Shown here: one piece after another, positions 28,003 to 36,841 of the stretch | Layout: each line of letters starts with the position of its first letter | Numbering within the stretch: the stretch's first letter is position 1 | Source: JADJGC01 sp964576925 | Lineage (GTDB): Bacteria; Zixibacteria; MSB-5A5; CAIYYT01 | Direction of reading: 5' to 3' | Length of the DNA: 64,000 nt | Assembly: GCA_964576925.1 (NCBI GenBank) | Contig: CAZNWJ010000006.1 | Coordinates: forward strand, 107,290 to 171,289 | Position numbers and translations under genes: made by a program | The notes under the pieces: model-generated | Seen by the model: only the letters and a program-made list of their open reading frames with translations | What the model was told of the DNA's origin: nothing | The model's database searches: none

Positions 28003-28018
28003 CGGCATGTGTATTGCA
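28003..28018 (+). promoter_or_regulatory. Sigma-54-type promoter before the PEP-CTERM gene
   Basis: CGGCATG-TGTA-TTGCA: GG (28004-28005) and GC (28016-28017) are separated by exactly 10 bp, and ten of twelve consensus positions match. Expected transcript start is near 28029, 44 bp before the ATG. PEP-CTERM genes in several bacteria are known to be controlled by a sigma-54 activator pair (PrsK/PrsR); neither gene is in this window. Confidence 0.6.
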
Positions 28019-28072
28019 ATAGTATTTTCGGACATTAGGATCTGCGTGTTGCGCCATGTCTAGGAGGAATTC

Positions 28073-28840
28073 ATGTCGAAGAACTTTGTTGTAGCATTTC
28101 TTGCACTCTTGCTCTTGAACGGCTCTCAGTTGGCCGCGTTTACCTGGACCTACTACGACTTCGGTTCTCAGTTCTTCGATGAAAACAACAACTACGCCCC
28201 AATCAATTACCCGAGTGGGGTCGGTTCATTGCCTTCGCCAGGTAACTTGGGCGAAGGTGGTGAGAAGTTCGATTTGGAAGGTCTCAACATGGCGTATGAT
28301 GACCAGTATATTTATCTGAGCGTCACAGCGTCTTTCGGCGAATCCGCATACTCCACAGGGTGGAACCAGTACTACGGCCGAGGTGACCTCTTTTTCGGCT
28401 TTGGCGGAAACAAGTATGACTATGCCATCACCTCAGATGGTCGGTTAATCGACGTCACGGAGACGATGAGCATCAGTAACAAGCCCGGCACGTACTATAA
28501 CCATGTTTCGATTCGTGATGCCGTCGGCGCCTGGCGAGTGGGAAGCGGGGTAGACCTCGGCGGCGTCGATCTGCTCAAGTCCTATGACCCGATTCTCGAG
28601 ACCAATCCATTCGTCGCCGGAGAATCTGGAACGCACATCTGGGAGTACCGCTTGTCGCGTTCTCTCCTCACGGAGTTTGGCTCCTCATCGATAGCGTTCC
28701 ATCAGACACTGGAATGCGGCAACGATCTTCTGGAACGGGACTACGAAAACGTGCCTGAGCCGGCCACCATGCTCCTGTTTGGTCTCGGCCTTGCTGGCCT
28801 TGGCGCCAAGTTCCGCAATCGCAAGAAAGACGCTCGTTAA
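28073..28840 (+). CDS. PEP-CTERM sorting-signal protein
   Basis: 255 residues. Signal peptide of about 22 residues (VVAFLALLLLNGSQLAA), a beta-rich body with no recognised domain, and a textbook C-terminal tail. The tail has the motif VPEPAT at 227-232, a hydrophobic stretch (MLLFGLGLAGLGA) and a basic end (FRNRKKDAR). Exosortases cut this tail after PEP and transfer the protein to a surface or matrix carrier. The body is acidic and aromatic with Tyr-rich strands. AGGAGG eight bases before the ATG predicts strong translation, a sigma-54-type promoter lies upstream and a hairpin follows. No exosortase gene is seen nearby. Confidence 0.88.
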   Translation: MSKNFVVAFLALLLLNGSQLAAFTWTYYDFGSQFFDENNNYAPINYPSGVGSLPSPGNLGEGGEKFDLEGLNMAYDDQYIYLSVTASFGESAYSTGWNQYYGRGDLFFGFGGNKYDYAITSDGRLIDVTETMSISNKPGTYYNHVSIRDAVGAWRVGSGVDLGGVDLLKSYDPILETNPFVAGESGTHIWEYRLSRSLLTEFGSSSIAFHQTLECGNDLLERDYENVPEPATMLLFGLGLAGLGAKFRNRKKDAR

Positions 28841-28856
28841 GCCCTGCCCGGGAAGC

Positions 28857-28879
28857 GGGTGCCGTTGGACTGGGCACCC
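28857..28879 (+). terminator. Hairpin after the PEP-CTERM gene
   Basis: GGGTGCC (28857-28863) pairs with GGCACCC (28873-28879) around a 9-nt loop, 17 bp after the stop, followed by CTCCTATG with few Ts. Probable transcript end or 3' stabiliser; a classic U tract is absent. Confidence 0.5.
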
Positions 28880-29142
28880 CTCCTATGCCACATTTGTCTT
28901 CAGGAATCTCGGAGAGACATCAGCTATCCCAACTGATACCTGTCCAACGGCGGGGCTTCCCCGTGTGAATAGCCGGATTGTGGTTGGCCACGCTCGATGT
29001 TTGGCGACCAGGCATGTTATGGTTGACAGGCAACCCACGAATGTCGTATTTGTAGACCATCCTGATAGTGTATGGCCTGAGCGTTGTACGCTGGTGATCG
29101 ACTACGATATTGAGAGTGCGTCCTGTCTTGGAGGAGCCTAGA
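28880..29142. other. Spacer before the chain-length gene
   Basis: No gene seen. TTGACA at 29023-29028 with TATTTG 18 bp downstream, and TGGCCTG-AGCG-TTGTA at 29073-29088 (sigma-54-like but lacking the C of the -12 GC), are both weak promoter candidates for the Wzz-type gene. Confidence 0.3.
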
Positions 29143-30660
29143 GTGGAATTCTCGCCCCAGAATCGAAAGTTTCACATTCGTGACCTAATCGCCGTCGCCT
29201 GGAGGCGCAAGTGGCTGATGATCATTCCGACTGTTCTCCTTACCGGTGTGACTGCGGTCAGCACATTTTACCTGACTCCTGTGTTTGAGGCTTCCGTCAC
29301 CATTTTCATCGACAAGCCGGTGCGCCTATCCCAGGAAATCGAACGACTCGTCGGTGGTAGTGGCAATGCCATCGGAAGTAACCCGGACTTACGGCAAGCT
29401 GAGTTGCAGAGCTTGCGAAATGAGATAACGTCTGCGCCGTACATTCAGCAGCTTGCCAAAAACCTTGGTATTGATACAGCCCCTTGGCTCGAAGAGATGG
29501 CGCGTAAGAAACAGGCCAGGTTTCCGGGAGTCCCGCTCGAAGAACTCAAATCAGACATGATCCTGCGTGACCTTCGGGATCGCATCCGGGTTGAAATCGC
29601 GGGCGTGAACCAGTTCCGCATCCTGGCGACCTCATCCAACGCCGAACAGGCAAAAATGATTGCATACCACCTTGGCGAGATCTTCGTAGTCGAGAAAACG
29701 AGGCAGGAGTCGCGCAGCATCTCAATCTCTTCCGAGTTCTCATCGGAACAATTGGCCACTTACGAACAAGACCTGCAAGACAAGATCACCCGAAAAACAC
29801 AACTGGAAACCGAATTGCTCCAGATCCAGCCCGACAGACTGGTGTCGTCCCAGGAGAATCGCGAGCAAATCAACACCGAAATCCAGGCCATCGGGGTTGA
29901 AATCAGCGACCGCGAAAAGGAAATCCGCGACATTCAAATGAGAATTGCAGGCCTCGCGGGCGGGGTGCCGACGTTGAATGAATCAGCTGCACTCAAGGAT
30001 AAGAAAAACGAAATCTCCGGTAATCTCAGGGATCTTTCTTCGCTGATGCAGAAGTATAGCTGGAACACGCCCAGCATGGTCGCGTTCAAGATCCGGCTGT
30101 ATGGTCTGATCAGCGATGTTGACGAAGAAGTCGCGAGGATTGTGCGGGCAGCTTTCTCAGATAAGCCGGAGCGTGACAAGAACGACCTGATTACGCTGTT
30201 TAGTTCACGGCTTCGCACTGAAATTCTGTTAAGCTATCGCACCCAGTTGCAGCTAGCGTTGGCCGAAATTGATCGGCGGCTCACTCTCCTTCCCGGATAC
30301 GCTGCATCTATCGAACAGCTGACCCGAGAAATCGATGCCGCCCGCACTCTGCGCGATCAGTTCAAGCTTTCCCAGGAGGGCACGCAGATTTCTCAAGCGC
30401 TCCTGCTCGAGTCCAAGTTCCGTGTCGTCGAACCAGCGCGCTTGCCGCTTGCGCCAATCTGGCCAAACAAGAGGTCAATCGTCATGCTCGGTTTCCTCAT
30501 GGGCGCATGCCTTGGTGCCGGAGTAATTCTCGTGGTCGAGTATTTCGATACGTCAATCAAGAAGCCGGAAGACGCTGAGCGTTTGTTCGGTTATTCGGTT
30601 GTCGGCACGATGCCGAAAATCGAGGGCCTGGAAAAAATGAAGGTCAGCCACAGCCGCTAA
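29143..30660 (+). CDS. Wzz-type polysaccharide chain-length determinant
   Basis: 505 residues. One membrane span near 24-45 (WLMIIPTVLLTGVTAVSTFYL), the Wzz domain, a long periplasmic coiled coil near 190-290 and again near 380-420, the Pro-rich segment RLPLAPIWPNKRS, and a second span (SIVMLGFLMGACLGAGVILVV) followed by a short tail. It sets the length of the exported polymer with the polymerase and flippase. No fused tyrosine kinase is present. The size fits the longer chain-length proteins of PEP-CTERM loci. The GTG at 29143 is preceded by GGAGGAG with six bases between; an upstream in-frame ATG would lack this. Confidence 0.85.
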   Translation: MEFSPQNRKFHIRDLIAVAWRRKWLMIIPTVLLTGVTAVSTFYLTPVFEASVTIFIDKPVRLSQEIERLVGGSGNAIGSNPDLRQAELQSLRNEITSAPYIQQLAKNLGIDTAPWLEEMARKKQARFPGVPLEELKSDMILRDLRDRIRVEIAGVNQFRILATSSNAEQAKMIAYHLGEIFVVEKTRQESRSISISSEFSSEQLATYEQDLQDKITRKTQLETELLQIQPDRLVSSQENREQINTEIQAIGVEISDREKEIRDIQMRIAGLAGGVPTLNESAALKDKKNEISGNLRDLSSLMQKYSWNTPSMVAFKIRLYGLISDVDEEVARIVRAAFSDKPERDKNDLITLFSSRLRTEILLSYRTQLQLALAEIDRRLTLLPGYAASIEQLTREIDAARTLRDQFKLSQEGTQISQALLLESKFRVVEPARLPLAPIWPNKRSIVMLGFLMGACLGAGVILVVEYFDTSIKKPEDAERLFGYSVVGTMPKIEGLEKMKVSHSR

Positions 30661-30775
30661 GTGTTAATTGCCCGTGAAAATCGTCTCTCGCCGGCCTGAA
30701 GGAGAGTTTCCCGCTAACCGATAATAATGTAGACGCGTAAGATTATTCACATTGACGAACCAAGCAGAGGTAACA

Positions 30776-31741
30776 TTGACGTTCCATAAAGACAGTCTTA
30801 AGCTTGATGTCGCCCGTGTCGTCGACCACCTGTGCGACACCATGCGTCGGCAAATCCGCGACGATCTCAAGAAAAGTGGCGCAGTCGTCGGTATCTCCGG
30901 CGGAATCGATTCTTCCGTCGTCGCTGCGCTCTGCGCTCGCGCGCTCGGCCCCAAACGCGTCCTGGGGATCATGATGCCGGAACGCGAGTCCTCCGGGGAA
31001 AGCGAGCGGCTCGCCCGTGAATTGGCGGCAGCCTTTGGTTTCGAAGCGATCAAAGAAGACATTACGGATGGCCTGAAAGGTCTCGGCTGCTACGAGAAAC
31101 GCAATGAAGCGATCAAGCAGGTCTTTCCGGAGTACGACAGCAGCTACAAAGCGAAGATCACGATTCCGGGCAACATCCTGTCCAAGGACACGTTTAATTT
31201 CTTCCATCTGACGATTCAACGCGATGGGGAAGAGCCCAAGGTGAAACGCATGCCGCCGGCTGCCTATGCACAGATCGTCGCTTCGTCGAATTTCAAGCAG
31301 CGCCTCCGCATGACCACGCTCTACTATCACGCCGAGCGCCTCAACTGGGCTGTCGCCGGTACCGGCAACAAAGACGAACACATGCAAGGCTTCTTCGTGA
31401 AATACGGTGACGGCGGCGCCGACCTCAAGCCGATCGCCCATCTTTTCAAAATTCAAGTATTCCAATTGGCAGAGTACCTCGGCGTTCCACAGGGCATTCT
31501 CAAGCGCACGCCGACCACCGATACGTATGGCGCCGACCAGACGCAGGAGGAGTTCTTCTTCGGGCTCGACTTCTACCGCATGGACATGTTGTGGCATGCC
31601 ATGGAAACCAACGTACCGGCCGCCGAAGCTGCCAAGGTTTTGGGGCTGTCCGTCGAGCAAGTCGAGCACGCTTTCTATAATATCGAGCGCAAAGTCGTGG
31701 CTACCGAACCGCTGCGCCTGCCTCCGTTGGAAATCAAATAG
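30776..31741 (+). CDS. nadE: Ammonia-dependent NAD synthase-like enzyme
   Basis: About 321 residues. PP-loop ATP pyrophosphatase of the NadE family with GISGGIDSSV near 38-47, RMTTLYYHAERLNW, GTGNKDEHMQGFFVKYGDGGAD near 195-216 and LAEYLGVPQGILKRTPTTDTYG. It lacks the N-terminal glutaminase, so it would use ammonia. NadE converts deamido-NAD to NAD; here a segment after FNFFHLTIQRDGEEPKVKR looks inserted compared with short NadE proteins. It heads a run of ACP, AMP-ligase and AsnB genes. A role in amide formation in that pathway is possible but unproven. TTG at 30776 has AGAGG six bases upstream; TTG at 30752 is an alternative. Confidence 0.8.
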   Translation: MTFHKDSLKLDVARVVDHLCDTMRRQIRDDLKKSGAVVGISGGIDSSVVAALCARALGPKRVLGIMMPERESSGESERLARELAAAFGFEAIKEDITDGLKGLGCYEKRNEAIKQVFPEYDSSYKAKITIPGNILSKDTFNFFHLTIQRDGEEPKVKRMPPAAYAQIVASSNFKQRLRMTTLYYHAERLNWAVAGTGNKDEHMQGFFVKYGDGGADLKPIAHLFKIQVFQLAEYLGVPQGILKRTPTTDTYGADQTQEEFFFGLDFYRMDMLWHAMETNVPAAEAAKVLGLSVEQVEHAFYNIERKVVATEPLRLPPLEIK

Positions 31742-31812
31742 GGCAGAGCAATCGTAACCGAGCAATCACCGGCGTGACGACGCCGTTTCGAGAAGGATAG
31801 AGAAGGATTCGT

Positions 31813-32076
31813 ATGGAGTTTCAAGCAGAAAAAGTTCGCGGTGAGATCAGGCAGTTTATCGTTGAGTCATTCTTGTTGGGAGACGAAAGCGTTGTCTTCG
31901 CCGACAACGAATCGTTTATGCGCCGCGGCATCGTCGATTCCATGGGCATTCTTGAACTGACCGCCTTCCTCGAACAGAAGTTTGGCATAACCGTCGCCGA
32001 CAACGAAATGCTGCCGACCAATCTCGACAGCGTCGAAGCGCTGCTGGCATATATTCAGAAGAAGGTGGCGGCCTGA
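31813..32076 (+). CDS. Acyl carrier protein
   Basis: 87 residues. Acidic four-helix carrier with the phosphopantetheine attachment serine at residue 43 in VDSMGILEL, and the following helix LTAFLEQKFGITV. It should carry an acyl or aminoacyl group loaded by the ligase 50 bp downstream. This is a discrete carrier as in exosortase-associated and other small biosynthetic clusters, not the fatty-acid housekeeping copy, judged by the context and the DSMG rather than DSLD motif. ATG at 31813 is preceded by GAAGGA. Confidence 0.88.
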   Translation: MEFQAEKVRGEIRQFIVESFLLGDESVVFADNESFMRRGIVDSMGILELTAFLEQKFGITVADNEMLPTNLDSVEALLAYIQKKVAA

Positions 32077-32125
32077 GCGATCCCGGCTAAGCCACCGCGA
32101 TCCCTATCTACCATCACGACCGACC

Positions 32126-33691
32126 ATGAAGCTCACCGAATTCCTGCACCGGAGCGTCTCCCAGTTCCCGGACCGCATGGCGGTGATCGATCAAGACCAA
32201 TCAGTCAATTATCGCGAACTTGCGAGCCGGGTTGATACACTCGCCGCGGCCTTTCGTCGTCTAAACCTCGCGCCGCTCAGCCGAGTAGGTATTCTGATCG
32301 AAAACTCGGTTGACTACGTCGTTACATTCTTTGCCGCCCTGGAAGTCGACCTCGTTGTCGTTCCGCTCGATTCTTCGGCAACGGCAGAAACACTACGCTT
32401 CATTCTGGACAACTGCGGCATCCGCGTGCTCTGTGCGCAGTCTCGCTATCGCCGTCAGCTTGCCGCAGCGCTCGCGGGCCAATCTCCGGTCGCTCTCGTC
32501 ATCGTCGATGCGACTTTGAAACTACCGAACGTCACTGCGCCGCTGCTGCCGGTGCACGAGTTTGTTGAAGGAGCAGCTCTGCCCCGGATCGCGAGTGAAT
32601 CAGCCGCAACTCCGGCTTTGATTCAGAGCCGCGGTAACACCGAGCATCGCCTCGCTGCGATCTTCTACACCTCAGGAAGTACCGGTACGCCTAAGGGCGT
32701 GATGCTCTCGCATCTGAACCTCATGAGCAATACCGTCGCCACGATTGAATATCTCAAGCTCACCGAGGCCGATCGTATTTTGGTGATCTTGCCCTTCTAT
32801 TACATCTATGGCAATTCGCTGCTCTTGACCCACATCGCTTGCGGCGGCTGCCTCGTCATTGATAATCGATTTCTGTATCCGGAGACAGTTCTCAATACCC
32901 TTGAAGAACACGCCTGCACCGGCTTTTCAGGTGTGCCTTCGAATTTCATGATCCTCCTCGGCAAGTCGACTCTGACATCGCGTCCGCTTTCATCACTGCG
33001 CTATTTCACTCAGGCCGGCGGAGCGATGGCCCCGGAAATCACGCGCCAGCTTATGACGGCTTTCCCCCACAAGGAGATCTACATCATGTACGGCCAGACC
33101 GAGGCCTCCCCGCGCGTCACCTATGTGCCGCCTGCTCGCCTCGCGGAAAAGCTTGGCTCGATCGGCATACCACTTACCGGAATCACCGTGACCATCGCCG
33201 ACGAGCAGGGCCGCGAACTCGCCGCCAATGAGACCGGCGAGCTGGTCGTTACCGGGGATTGCGTGATGATGGGCTATTGGAACCAGCCCGACGAGGAACG
33301 CCAGGTCTTGCGCTCGAATCGCCTCCACACCGGAGACCTGGGCTACAAAGATGCTGACGGTTTCATCTTCATCGTTGGCCGCCAGAAAGAAATCATCAAG
33401 TCCGGTGGTAATCGCGTGAGCGTCAAGGAAGTTGAAGAGTGTCTGTTAGCGCACGAGAAGGTCTTCGAGGCCTGCGTCTTTGGCGTTCCCGATCCGCTGT
33501 TGGGGGAGGCGATCAAAGCCGTGGTTGTTCCGAAGCCGGGTATCAGCCTCGATCTGCGCGAACTGCAGCTGCATTGCCGCAAGTCCCTTGCCGACTACAA
33601 GGTCCCGAAACTCATCGAGTTTGTTGAAGCTTTGCCGAAATATCAATCAGGGAAGGTCAACCGCCAATTGCTCAAGCAGCAATCGACGTAA
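32126..33691 (+). CDS. AMP-forming acyl ligase (acyl-CoA/ACP synthetase-like)
   Basis: 521 residues, ANL superfamily. ATP loop FYTSGSTGTPKGVMLSH near 180-196, A5 motif YGQTEASPR near 322, HTGDLGYKDADGFIFIVGRQKEIIKSGGNRV around 400-430, and the catalytic lysine in YQSGKVNR near the end. It activates a carboxylate as the adenylate and passes it to CoA or, given the adjacent gene, the carrier protein. It resembles the exosortase-A-associated AMP ligases. Substrate unknown. It sits between the carrier and AsnB genes, spacing 49 and 46 bp. Confidence 0.87.
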   Translation: MKLTEFLHRSVSQFPDRMAVIDQDQSVNYRELASRVDTLAAAFRRLNLAPLSRVGILIENSVDYVVTFFAALEVDLVVVPLDSSATAETLRFILDNCGIRVLCAQSRYRRQLAAALAGQSPVALVIVDATLKLPNVTAPLLPVHEFVEGAALPRIASESAATPALIQSRGNTEHRLAAIFYTSGSTGTPKGVMLSHLNLMSNTVATIEYLKLTEADRILVILPFYYIYGNSLLLTHIACGGCLVIDNRFLYPETVLNTLEEHACTGFSGVPSNFMILLGKSTLTSRPLSSLRYFTQAGGAMAPEITRQLMTAFPHKEIYIMYGQTEASPRVTYVPPARLAEKLGSIGIPLTGITVTIADEQGRELAANETGELVVTGDCVMMGYWNQPDEERQVLRSNRLHTGDLGYKDADGFIFIVGRQKEIIKSGGNRVSVKEVEECLLAHEKVFEACVFGVPDPLLGEAIKAVVVPKPGISLDLRELQLHCRKSLADYKVPKLIEFVEALPKYQSGKVNRQLLKQQST

Positions 33692-33737
33692 TACCTTCAT
33701 GACCGCTGGAAACTGACCCAAACCGAAGAAAATCAAG

Positions 33738-35747
33738 ATGTGCGGAATTGCCGGATACTTTCAGCCCAACCACGAATCTGATCCCGATCAGGACCTGATC
33801 GTCCGCATGGTCTCGATGATCCGCCATCGCGGACCGGACGAATTCGGCGCGTTTCTCGATCGCAAGTGCGTTCTCGGCCACGCACGCCTTTCGATCATCG
33901 ATCTTTCCACCGGCCAGCAGCCGCTTTGCAATGAAGACGAGACCGTCTGGATCGCCTTCAATGGCGAGATCTTCAACTACATAGAACTGCGCCCGCTTCT
34001 TGAACGCGAAGGACACCGCTTCCGTACCGCCTCCGATACCGAAGTTATCGTCCATGCTTATGAGCAGTGGGGAACCGACTGCGTCAAGCACTTCAACGGT
34101 CAGTTCGCCTTCGCAATCTACGATTCGCGCCGCCAATCGCTTTTCCTCTCGCGCGATCGCATGGGCAAACGGCCGCTGTTCTACACCGAACACCAGGGTC
34201 GATTCCTGTTCGCTTCCGAAATCAAGGCATTATTCTGCGCGCCCGGGATCGAGCGCAAACTCGACCTGCAGGGTCTCGACCAGATCTTCACCTGGTGGAC
34301 CACCGCACCGCCGCGCACGGCTTTCGCCGGTATCCACGAATTGGAGGCCGGAACCTCGCTCGAAATCTCCGCCCGCGGCAAGAGTCACGAGCGCTACTGG
34401 GCGATGGAATTTCCCGAGAGCTACGATGAAAAACGCAGTGCCGATTCCTGGGCCGAGGAACTCCACTCGTTGCTGATCGACTCGGTCCGTCTGCGCCTAC
34501 GCGCTGATGTTCCGGTTGGCGCCTATCTCTCAGGCGGGCTCGATTCATCGGCGATTGCCGCTTTGGTCCGCGAGTTCACGACCAACCGCCTCGAGTCGTT
34601 TTCTATCGCTTTCGGCGACGCCGCCTTCGACGAATCGGAATTCCAGAAACAGATGGCCGCCCAATTAGGCACCAACCACCATTCGGTGCAGTGCAACTAT
34701 CACGACATTGCCGAGCATTTTCCCGAGGTCATCTGGCACACCGAGCGCCCGATCCTGCGCACTGCACCGACCCCGATGTACTTGCTGTCGAGATTGGTCA
34801 ACAATACCGGCTTCAAAGTCGTCTTAACCGGTGAAGGCTCCGACGAAATCTTTGCCGGCTACGATATCTTCAAGGAAACCAAGATCCGCGAGTGGTGGTC
34901 GCGCAATCCAAACTCGGCTTGGCGGCCTTTGCTTCTGAAGCGACTTTATCCGACCTTGCCGCTCAGCGAAGTGCGTTCGAGTTACTTCCTGCAGGAGTTC
35001 TATCGAGCCGGGCTTAACGAGACCGATCGCTACTGTTTCTCGCACATGCCGCGCATCAAAACTACCTCGCGCGTCAAGGACTTCTACGATCCATCGATCA
35101 AGGGGCAGGCTGCAGCTTGGCAGGCGGAGGAAGCCTTTGCCCACACCCTGCCGTCAGCTTTCAGCCGCTGGCACGTGCAGTCGCGCGCCCAGTTCCTTGA
35201 AGCCAAGTCGCTGCTCTCCGGCTATCTGCTCTCGTCGCAAGGCGACCGCATGGCCGCAGCCAATGCCGTCGAAGGACGCTACCCGTTCCTCGACCACCGC
35301 GTTATCGAACTGGCCGCCAGGATTCCGCCGCGGCACAAGCTTTTCGGTCTGAAGGAAAAGTGGGTGCTCAAAAAGGCAATGAAAGGCGCACTGCCTCCGG
35401 CAATTCTCAAGCGCCCCAAGCAGCCCTATATGGCGCCCGACTCCAACTGCTTCACGCAGCCCGATGCACCCGGCTATGTCAGAGAATTGCTGTCGGAAGA
35501 ACGACTTCGCTCAGTCGGAGTGTTTAATCCGACGATGGTAGGGAAGCTGTACGAAAAGTGCCTGCGCAACGCCTCCGCACAGCTTTCGTTTAAGGATAAC
35601 ATGGCCTTCGTCGGCATCCTCTCAACACAGGCACTGGCCGACCAATTTCTGCAGAACTTTGATCGCCGTGCCACGCGCCGGGTCAGCGATTTCCGGGTCT
35701 GGCACGACCTGACTTCCGGCGATCGCCGCCAAAGCGCTAAGGCCTGA
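33738..35747 (+). CDS. asnB: Glutamine-hydrolysing asparagine synthase-type amidotransferase
   Basis: 669 residues. The N-terminal class-II glutaminase domain begins MCGIAGYF with the nucleophile Cys2, then RHRGPDEFG near 31. The C-terminal synthetase domain has SGGLDSSAIAAL near 265-276. AsnB homologues in polysaccharide and exosortase loci transfer ammonia from glutamine to a carboxylate other than aspartate. The ligase and carrier next to it suggest the carrier-bound acid is the substrate, which is inference. Length is slightly above housekeeping AsnB. Its 3' end overlaps the convergent SGNH-like gene by 11 bp. Confidence 0.88.
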   Translation: MCGIAGYFQPNHESDPDQDLIVRMVSMIRHRGPDEFGAFLDRKCVLGHARLSIIDLSTGQQPLCNEDETVWIAFNGEIFNYIELRPLLEREGHRFRTASDTEVIVHAYEQWGTDCVKHFNGQFAFAIYDSRRQSLFLSRDRMGKRPLFYTEHQGRFLFASEIKALFCAPGIERKLDLQGLDQIFTWWTTAPPRTAFAGIHELEAGTSLEISARGKSHERYWAMEFPESYDEKRSADSWAEELHSLLIDSVRLRLRADVPVGAYLSGGLDSSAIAALVREFTTNRLESFSIAFGDAAFDESEFQKQMAAQLGTNHHSVQCNYHDIAEHFPEVIWHTERPILRTAPTPMYLLSRLVNNTGFKVVLTGEGSDEIFAGYDIFKETKIREWWSRNPNSAWRPLLLKRLYPTLPLSEVRSSYFLQEFYRAGLNETDRYCFSHMPRIKTTSRVKDFYDPSIKGQAAAWQAEEAFAHTLPSAFSRWHVQSRAQFLEAKSLLSGYLLSSQGDRMAAANAVEGRYPFLDHRVIELAARIPPRHKLFGLKEKWVLKKAMKGALPPAILKRPKQPYMAPDSNCFTQPDAPGYVRELLSEERLRSVGVFNPTMVGKLYEKCLRNASAQLSFKDNMAFVGILSTQALADQFLQNFDRRATRRVSDFRVWHDLTSGDRRQSAKA

Positions 35748-36645
35748 GCGCCGCCTGAGCCCCGGGCGCTTGCGTCCGGCTCTCCCACTCGCTCAAGATT
35801 GGCTTGAAGAACTCCATGAAACGGCGCGCAACTGCCTTGTTTGCAACCTCATTCGGATGTGAGTTGGTCGCATCCTCCGGGCGAAACTCCTGACGCAGGA
35901 CATTGTTCTCATCGGACAGTATGCTGTAGAGATCAAAGACATAGAAGTTGTTCAGCCCCGTCTTCTGTCGATACGAACTGAGGTATTCACCGGTCACCCA
36001 GTTATTGAACTCGCGCGCGCGCTTGGCGGCTTCCGGAGTCGTCGAGGCCGGCGTCAGCGGGGGCGTTGTCCAGTAGATCACCAACCGATCAGGATGCTTC
36101 GCGAACTGCTTGCCGATCTCTTCAAACGCAGCGCGATAGTTCGCCATCGTGCGCTCGCGGCTCGTGGGATCGCCGGGGCCCGTTCCTTCTCCGGAGATGT
36201 CGCTGTTCGGGAAGCACGACTTAAACATGATGATGTCGTTACGGCGATCGTCGGTGTAATAGACGTTTGGATGGTTCTTAAATTTCAGGATTTGATCGAA
36301 ATCAGCGGAAAACTTCGGCGTCCAATGGCAAACATCGGTAAACTGCCCGATCTGGTCGCCATAAGTGGCACCTTTGACAAAAACTCCGATGTCCAAAAGG
36401 CTGTCCTTGAGGCCACCCTGCTCCAGGATGTTCTTTCCCACCGAGTGGTGCAGGAAGATCATCCGCTTGGAGCTTTCTCGTTCAGCCTTGTCAGTCAATT
36501 CACTTATGATCTGTCCGGAGTCAACCAAGGAACCTTGAAGTGTCTCAATCTTGCCGCGAAACTTCATGAAGTGATAGGCGAAGTACAGCCCGATCACGTT
36601 GCCCAGTAACGAGATTACGAGTAGACCTATGATTACTTTATTCAC
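35737..36645 (-). CDS. Membrane-anchored SGNH/GDSL-hydrolase-like protein
   Basis: 302 residues. One N-terminal span (VIIGLLVISLLGNVIGLYFAY), a short coiled stretch, then an extracytoplasmic domain with FLHHSVGKNI near 64, DIIMFKSCFPNSDI near 138, VIYWTTPPLTP near 189 and a DATNSHPNEVANKAV block near 266. The pattern fits an SGNH-type esterase in which HHS supplies the serine and SHPN the histidine; I infer this from motif order only. It might remove or transfer acetyl groups on the polysaccharide. GTG start with GGGGAG upstream. Convergent with asnB. Confidence 0.65.
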   Translation of the reverse strand: MNKVIIGLLVISLLGNVIGLYFAYHFMKFRGKIETLQGSLVDSGQIISELTDKAERESSKRMIFLHHSVGKNILEQGGLKDSLLDIGVFVKGATYGDQIGQFTDVCHWTPKFSADFDQILKFKNHPNVYYTDDRRNDIIMFKSCFPNSDISGEGTGPGDPTSRERTMANYRAAFEEIGKQFAKHPDRLVIYWTTPPLTPASTTPEAAKRAREFNNWVTGEYLSSYRQKTGLNNFYVFDLYSILSDENNVLRQEFRPEDATNSHPNEVANKAVARRFMEFFKPILSEWESRTQAPGAQAALRP

Positions 36646-36841
36646 GTGATTCTCCCCGAGTGTCCTGCGTTCATCTACTTACGATTGTCGACCAACTCAC
36701 GATATTATACGCACAAACCCGCCGAAAATTGCAGCCAGCCGGCTTAAAACATTGGTAGGCATGCATCACGCAACCTATTCATTACCAGATAGTTACGGGC
36801 ACTATTTCGAGCCGTAAATCAAGCTTATGTAGATTCGGCCC

